DNA of 64,000 bases from Drosophila pseudoobscura (Eukaryota > Arthropoda > Insecta > Diptera > Drosophilidae): NCBI RefSeq assembly GCF_009870125.1, contig NC_046683.1, positions 9,548,001 through 9,612,000 on the forward strand, given 5' to 3'. Positions 60,656 through 64,000 of the stretch are shown here, in pieces (within the stretch, counting starts at the first letter, position 1; each line of letters opens with the position of its first letter). Under the pieces are notes generated by a model. That model did no database searches and had not been told where the DNA came from. It saw only the letters and a program-made list of their open reading frames with translations. The position numbers were made by a program, and so were the translations under genes.

Positions 60656-61052
60656 ACGAACGCCAGAGCCGAAACCCCTGGGATCTTATCCAGAAAGTTC
60701 GTTTGCGACATGTTAGGTGTATGAACGGGACTACTGTATGGTTAGTGTTTCAACTTAATGCCTATAGTATATAATATAATATAACGTAAATGGTCACCCT
60801 GCTTGAGTTGTTCCATCCAGTCGATAGTTCATTTTTCTAAAAACATCGATGTTCTTCCACCTCTGTTGTAAAATGCCATGGACAGTGCTGGTAGAGGTGG
60901 AAAAACATCGATGAACTAAGCGTTGCCAGACTGCCTGATAGAATCGAAAGTAAGAAAAAAGCTTTTACCGAAACTCTTAAGCTGAGCTTTCTAACGGTTA
61001 ATGCTAGCTGTGAAAGCTATACAACTTAATCGCAGGTTATTTCATAAAATTA
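60656..61052. other. Intergenic: diverged cassette relic and DRE-like inverted repeat
   Basis: 60664-60705 (GAGCCGAAACCCCTGGGATC ... AGAAAGTTCG) is a diverged copy of the sequence just upstream of the cassette in the right arm (about 59590-59630). At about 60838-60862 and 60890-60915, ACATCGATGTTCTTCCACCTC is mirrored by GAGGTGGAAAAACATCGATG. These are two DRE-like CATCGATG elements in inverted orientation and a plausible promoter for the next gene. Confidence 0.5.
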
Positions 61053-62138
61053 ATGCAAATAATGCATTATTACGGATTAATGGTTATATTTCTGGCTGGC
61101 TTCTGCCTGGCCGAGGAGATCCTGGAGCTAAGCTGCTTCACCGATGCCCAGTGCCTCCAGTTTGAGCGCGGACGATGCCTCAATACGACCTGCACCTGTA
61201 CAGCACGTGACTCGGGACAGCGCGTGGACTGCAAGCCCATGGAACAGAAGGTCACAAATATCATTGGCGGCCACTGTCCCTGCCATCAGGACCATGCCGA
61301 GTGCAACAAGAAGTTGGAGCAGTGCTCCTGCTCCTCCGGATTCGTTCCGAGCGAGGACAAACGACGCTGTCTCGCGGAGGTGGTGCGACTGGACGAACGC
61401 TGCGAATTCCATCGCCAGTGCCAGTTGGCGGACAAATTCAGTTCCTGCCACCCATCGCAAAATCGCTGCCTGTGTCGATCAAACTTTGAGTCCCATCAGG
61501 GACACTGTCTGGCCGTCCTGGGTGAGTGGCTGCTTCCCAAGAAACGCGATCCGAAACTAAGATATTGCTTACTATGATCACCTACAGAGTCCAGCTGCGT
61601 GAACGACACCGATTGCGGCAGCTGCGGTGCCTTGCTCTGCCTGCCGCAGCTCAAGAAGTGCGGCTGTGCCGTCAACTATGTCCACAATCGCAACATGACC
61701 AAGTGCATCACTGGATCGGACTACGGCGATGGCTGCGACAGCAGCACAGCCTGCCAGCTTAGCCTTGGTTCCGGTGGCCAGTGCCAGGATCATCGCTGCG
61801 CCTGTCGCTCCACCCACTATCCCAGAAAGGTCGCCAACGCCATCCCGAAAGAGGAGAATGCAGTGGATACAAACCAGCTGGAGCGGATTGTCTGCGAGCC
61901 CATAGTGCCGTTTGGTGCCTACTGTCGCACCAACAGCGACTGCCAAATGCATCCTCTGATGGCAGGTGAATCCCGTCCCCTGCCTCCAACGTCCTCCATG
62001 GAGTGCAAGTGGGGCGAGTGCCGCTGCAGTGCCCACCACAGTGTCCAGGACAATCAATGCGTGCTGGAGAGTGGCGGAAGCATCCCAACCCACCTCTGGA
62101 TTGGACTTTTGATTCCGATTTCATTGATTCTTTATTAG
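61053..62138 (+). CDS. Secreted/anchored cysteine-rich EB-module protein
   Basis: Two exons, 61053-61521 and 61588-62138 (339 aa; 66-bp intron, phase 1). A signal peptide (MQIMHYYGLMVIFLAGFCLA, cleavage before EE) precedes a body with regularly spaced cysteines in EB-type modules (CFTDAQCLQFERGRC, CHQDHAECNKKLEQCSC, CEFHRQCQLADKFSSC, CVNDTDCGSCGALLC, CRTNSDCQM). A short hydrophobic C-terminus (HLWIGLLIPISLILY) ends the protein with no tail, which suggests GPI anchoring or tail membrane insertion. It is therefore probably an extracellular protein of unknown ligand. Three Mets lie near the start (codons 1, 4 and 10) and all keep the hydrophobic core. It converges on the helicase gene with 88 bp between stops. 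I recognise the fold class, not the individual gene. Confidence 0.85.
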
Positions 62139-62226
62139 GAAATAGAAAAAAAGCTGTTCAACTTATCAAATACAATGATTTATGCAGATCTCATTGCCTG
62201 ATCGATCCTGATCCACTGCCGCTCGT

Positions 62227-64000
62227 TTAGAGGCCGATCCTGGCCGGTGTGCGTCGGGGCGTGGTAGTGCCTGGCGTGGCTATCTCCTGTTTGGCGGCCA
62301 TCTGCTCCTCTTGGCGGGCCGCCTCTAGTTTGCGCTCCTCCATCTCGTGCTGGGCCTGCAACATTTGCTCCTCCATCTCTTTGAGATGCTCGGCGGCCTG
62401 TTTCTTCTTCTCGCGGCCGCTGCGTCCCGACTCCTTCACGGAGAAGAACATGGGCCCCAGCTCGGCCAGCCAGTAGCCATCCACAGCGGTGGCACACTGC
62501 ATATACTCCTTGGCCGTCATAATCAGCTCGTGATAGACAACATAGTCGGGGGTGGTGCCCAGCCCATACAGGGCCGAGGTGGGATGCAGATGGCAGGGCA
62601 TGCCTGTGCGCAGGTTCACGTACTCACCGATGCCCTTGAGCCGTGCCGCTTGGTAGAAGTACGCCGAGCAGATGCACTTTCGCACAATATCCCAGTCGGT
62701 GCCGCACGACTTGACGCTCATCTTCTGCTGGGTCATGATGTCCTTCAGCTGCTGACGCACCTCGCGCACCTTCCGCATCGCCTTGATATGAATGAAGTGC
62801 TCGTTGCACCACGACGATCCGTAGCTGTGGGAGAGGGGGACCAACGCAATGTCAAATCTGGTCTGTGATCCCCTGCCGCTGGGGGCTCACACTTACCTGT
62901 TTTGCCGCCACTGCTGATACACGTTGAGGTAGGTCAGATGATCTGATTCGGGCACCTGGAACTTTTCGCGCACTCCGTCCGCCTCCTCCTCGCGTCCCTT
63001 GGGCCGATAGAAGATCGAGGGCACCGACAGCATGGAAACTATAGAGTGGAGAGAGTGTTATGAAAAGGATCAGAAGAGCTACTCCTTTTTCGGGTCTTTT
63101 CTCTCACCTATGATAAGCACCTCGGCGCTGCACTCCATGCGGCAGGCGACAATCAGCATTTGGCACTGCGGTGGATCTAGGGGAAATTCGGCCATCTGAC
63201 GGCCCAGGGTGGTGAGGGCACCCGTGTGGTCCAGGGCGCCCAGGATCCACAGCTGGTAGAGCGAATTGAGGATGTTGTCCTGGGGCGGCGGGTCCATGAA
63301 GTGGAACTGTAGCAGATCCACCACGCCCAGCGACTTAAGCAGCAGCACCGTATTGGCCAGATTGGTGCGCTGAATCTCCGGCACAGTGAGGGCCAGCAGC
63401 TCATCCTTGTACTGGCGCTGGGTGTACAGCCGGAAGGCCTGACCGGGGCCGGTACGACCGGCACGACCCGAACGCTGGTTGGCATTCGCCTGCGAGATGG
63501 GATAGATCTGCAGGGCGTCCATGCCGATGCGCGGATTGTAGACCTTCAGCTTGCAGTAGCCGGAGTCGATCACGTAGATGATGCCATCCACGGTCAGCGA
63601 GGTCTCCGCAATGTTGGTGGCCACCACACATTTGCGCACCCCGTCGCCGGACTTTTGGAAAATCTTCGCCTGCAGGTCGGAGGGCAGCTGCGAGTAGATG
63701 GGCAGAATGCTCAGCACTGGGGCATTGTCGATCTCGGCCAGACGCTCCTCGAGCACCTCACACGTCACCTCGATGTCCTCCTGGCCGGGCATGAAGATGA
63801 GCATGTCGCCCTCGTTGGGCGTCAGGTGCACCTGCAGCGCTTGCTTCACCGCCGACTCCACATAGTCCTCGCAGGTGTTCTTGCTGAACATCACGTCGAC
63901 GGGAAAGGTGCGTCCCGGTATGGTGAATGTCGGCACGTTCCCAAAGAATGTTGCAAACTTGGTGGAGTCCATCGTGGCGGAGGTCACAATTAGCTTCAGA
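62227..64000 (-). CDS. l(1)G0007: Prp16/DHX38 pre-mRNA splicing helicase (3' part)
   Basis: DEAH-box ATPase that remodels the spliceosome after the first catalytic step. Exons on the minus strand: 64000(partial)-63108, 63038-62897, 62824-62227, with 69- and 72-bp introns. The window holds motif III (SATMD, just inside the edge), the RecA2 domain ([27 protein letters not shown], motif [13 protein letters not shown], motif VI), the ratchet/winged-helix region ([18 protein letters not shown]) and the OB/HA2 region ([31 protein letters not shown]). The charged C-terminal helix ends in the Prp16-typical [11 protein letters not shown]. The N-terminal half, including motifs I and II, lies beyond position 64000. 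Identity rests on near-uninterrupted similarity to DHX38 over about 540 residues. Confidence 0.94.

Overview
The window is insect nuclear DNA and almost certainly comes from a Drosophila species. The genes have many short introns (about 55-90 bp) with canonical GT/AG ends, and the encoded proteins match Drosophila/animal families. Housekeeping promoters carry DRE and Ohler motif 1/6 sequences, and polyglutamine-coding CAG/CAA runs and (CA)n/(GA)n microsatellites are very dense. The microsatellite load and the abundance of diverged foldback repeats suggest the obscura group, and several genes are ones I associate with the fly X. Species and chromosome are inference.

Layout. 1-26.9 kb: almost no protein coding. 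It holds microsatellites, four minisatellite blocks, a GATA array, an intronless UMP-CMP kinase gene on the minus strand (4099-4695, possibly longer) and a decayed Tc1-like transposon (5046 to about 6445). Two textbook recursive-splice (ratchet) sites on the plus strand (2683/2684 and 14076/14077) suggest that much of this stretch is one long intron of a plus-strand gene, most simply of tlk. 26.9-44.4 kb: tlk (Tousled-like kinase), with eight coding exons between 28402 and 38748, a 5 kb first coding intron carrying a TTAA-flanked MITE, and a long A-rich 3' region. 45.6-48.2 kb: an FBXL4-type F-box/leucine-rich-repeat gene (nine exons). 49.5-54.4 kb: an inositol-polyphosphate 4-phosphatase gene (PH + C2 + CX5R, eight coding exons). 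54.8-56.3 kb, minus strand: mRpL38 (five exons). 56.5-60.3 kb: a 3.8 kb imperfect giant palindrome. 61.05-62.14 kb: a secreted/anchored cysteine-rich EB-type protein. 62.2-64.0 kb, minus strand: the 3' part of the Prp16/DHX38 spliceosomal helicase gene, running off the window.

The annotated genes are mainly housekeeping (nucleotide kinase, chromatin kinase, SCF receptor, phosphoinositide phosphatase, mitoribosome, spliceosome) and look independent rather than forming a pathway. The most unusual object is the palindrome. Its arms are built from about 120-bp diverged monomers. In both arms it contains a near-identical cassette that looks like a piece of a spliced gene: short ORF, 56-bp GT-AG intron and AATAAA signal. 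Transcribed through, it would form a very long hairpin, so it is either a Foldback-like transposon that captured host sequence or a candidate hairpin-RNA (endo-siRNA) locus. I could not test expression, copy number or synteny.
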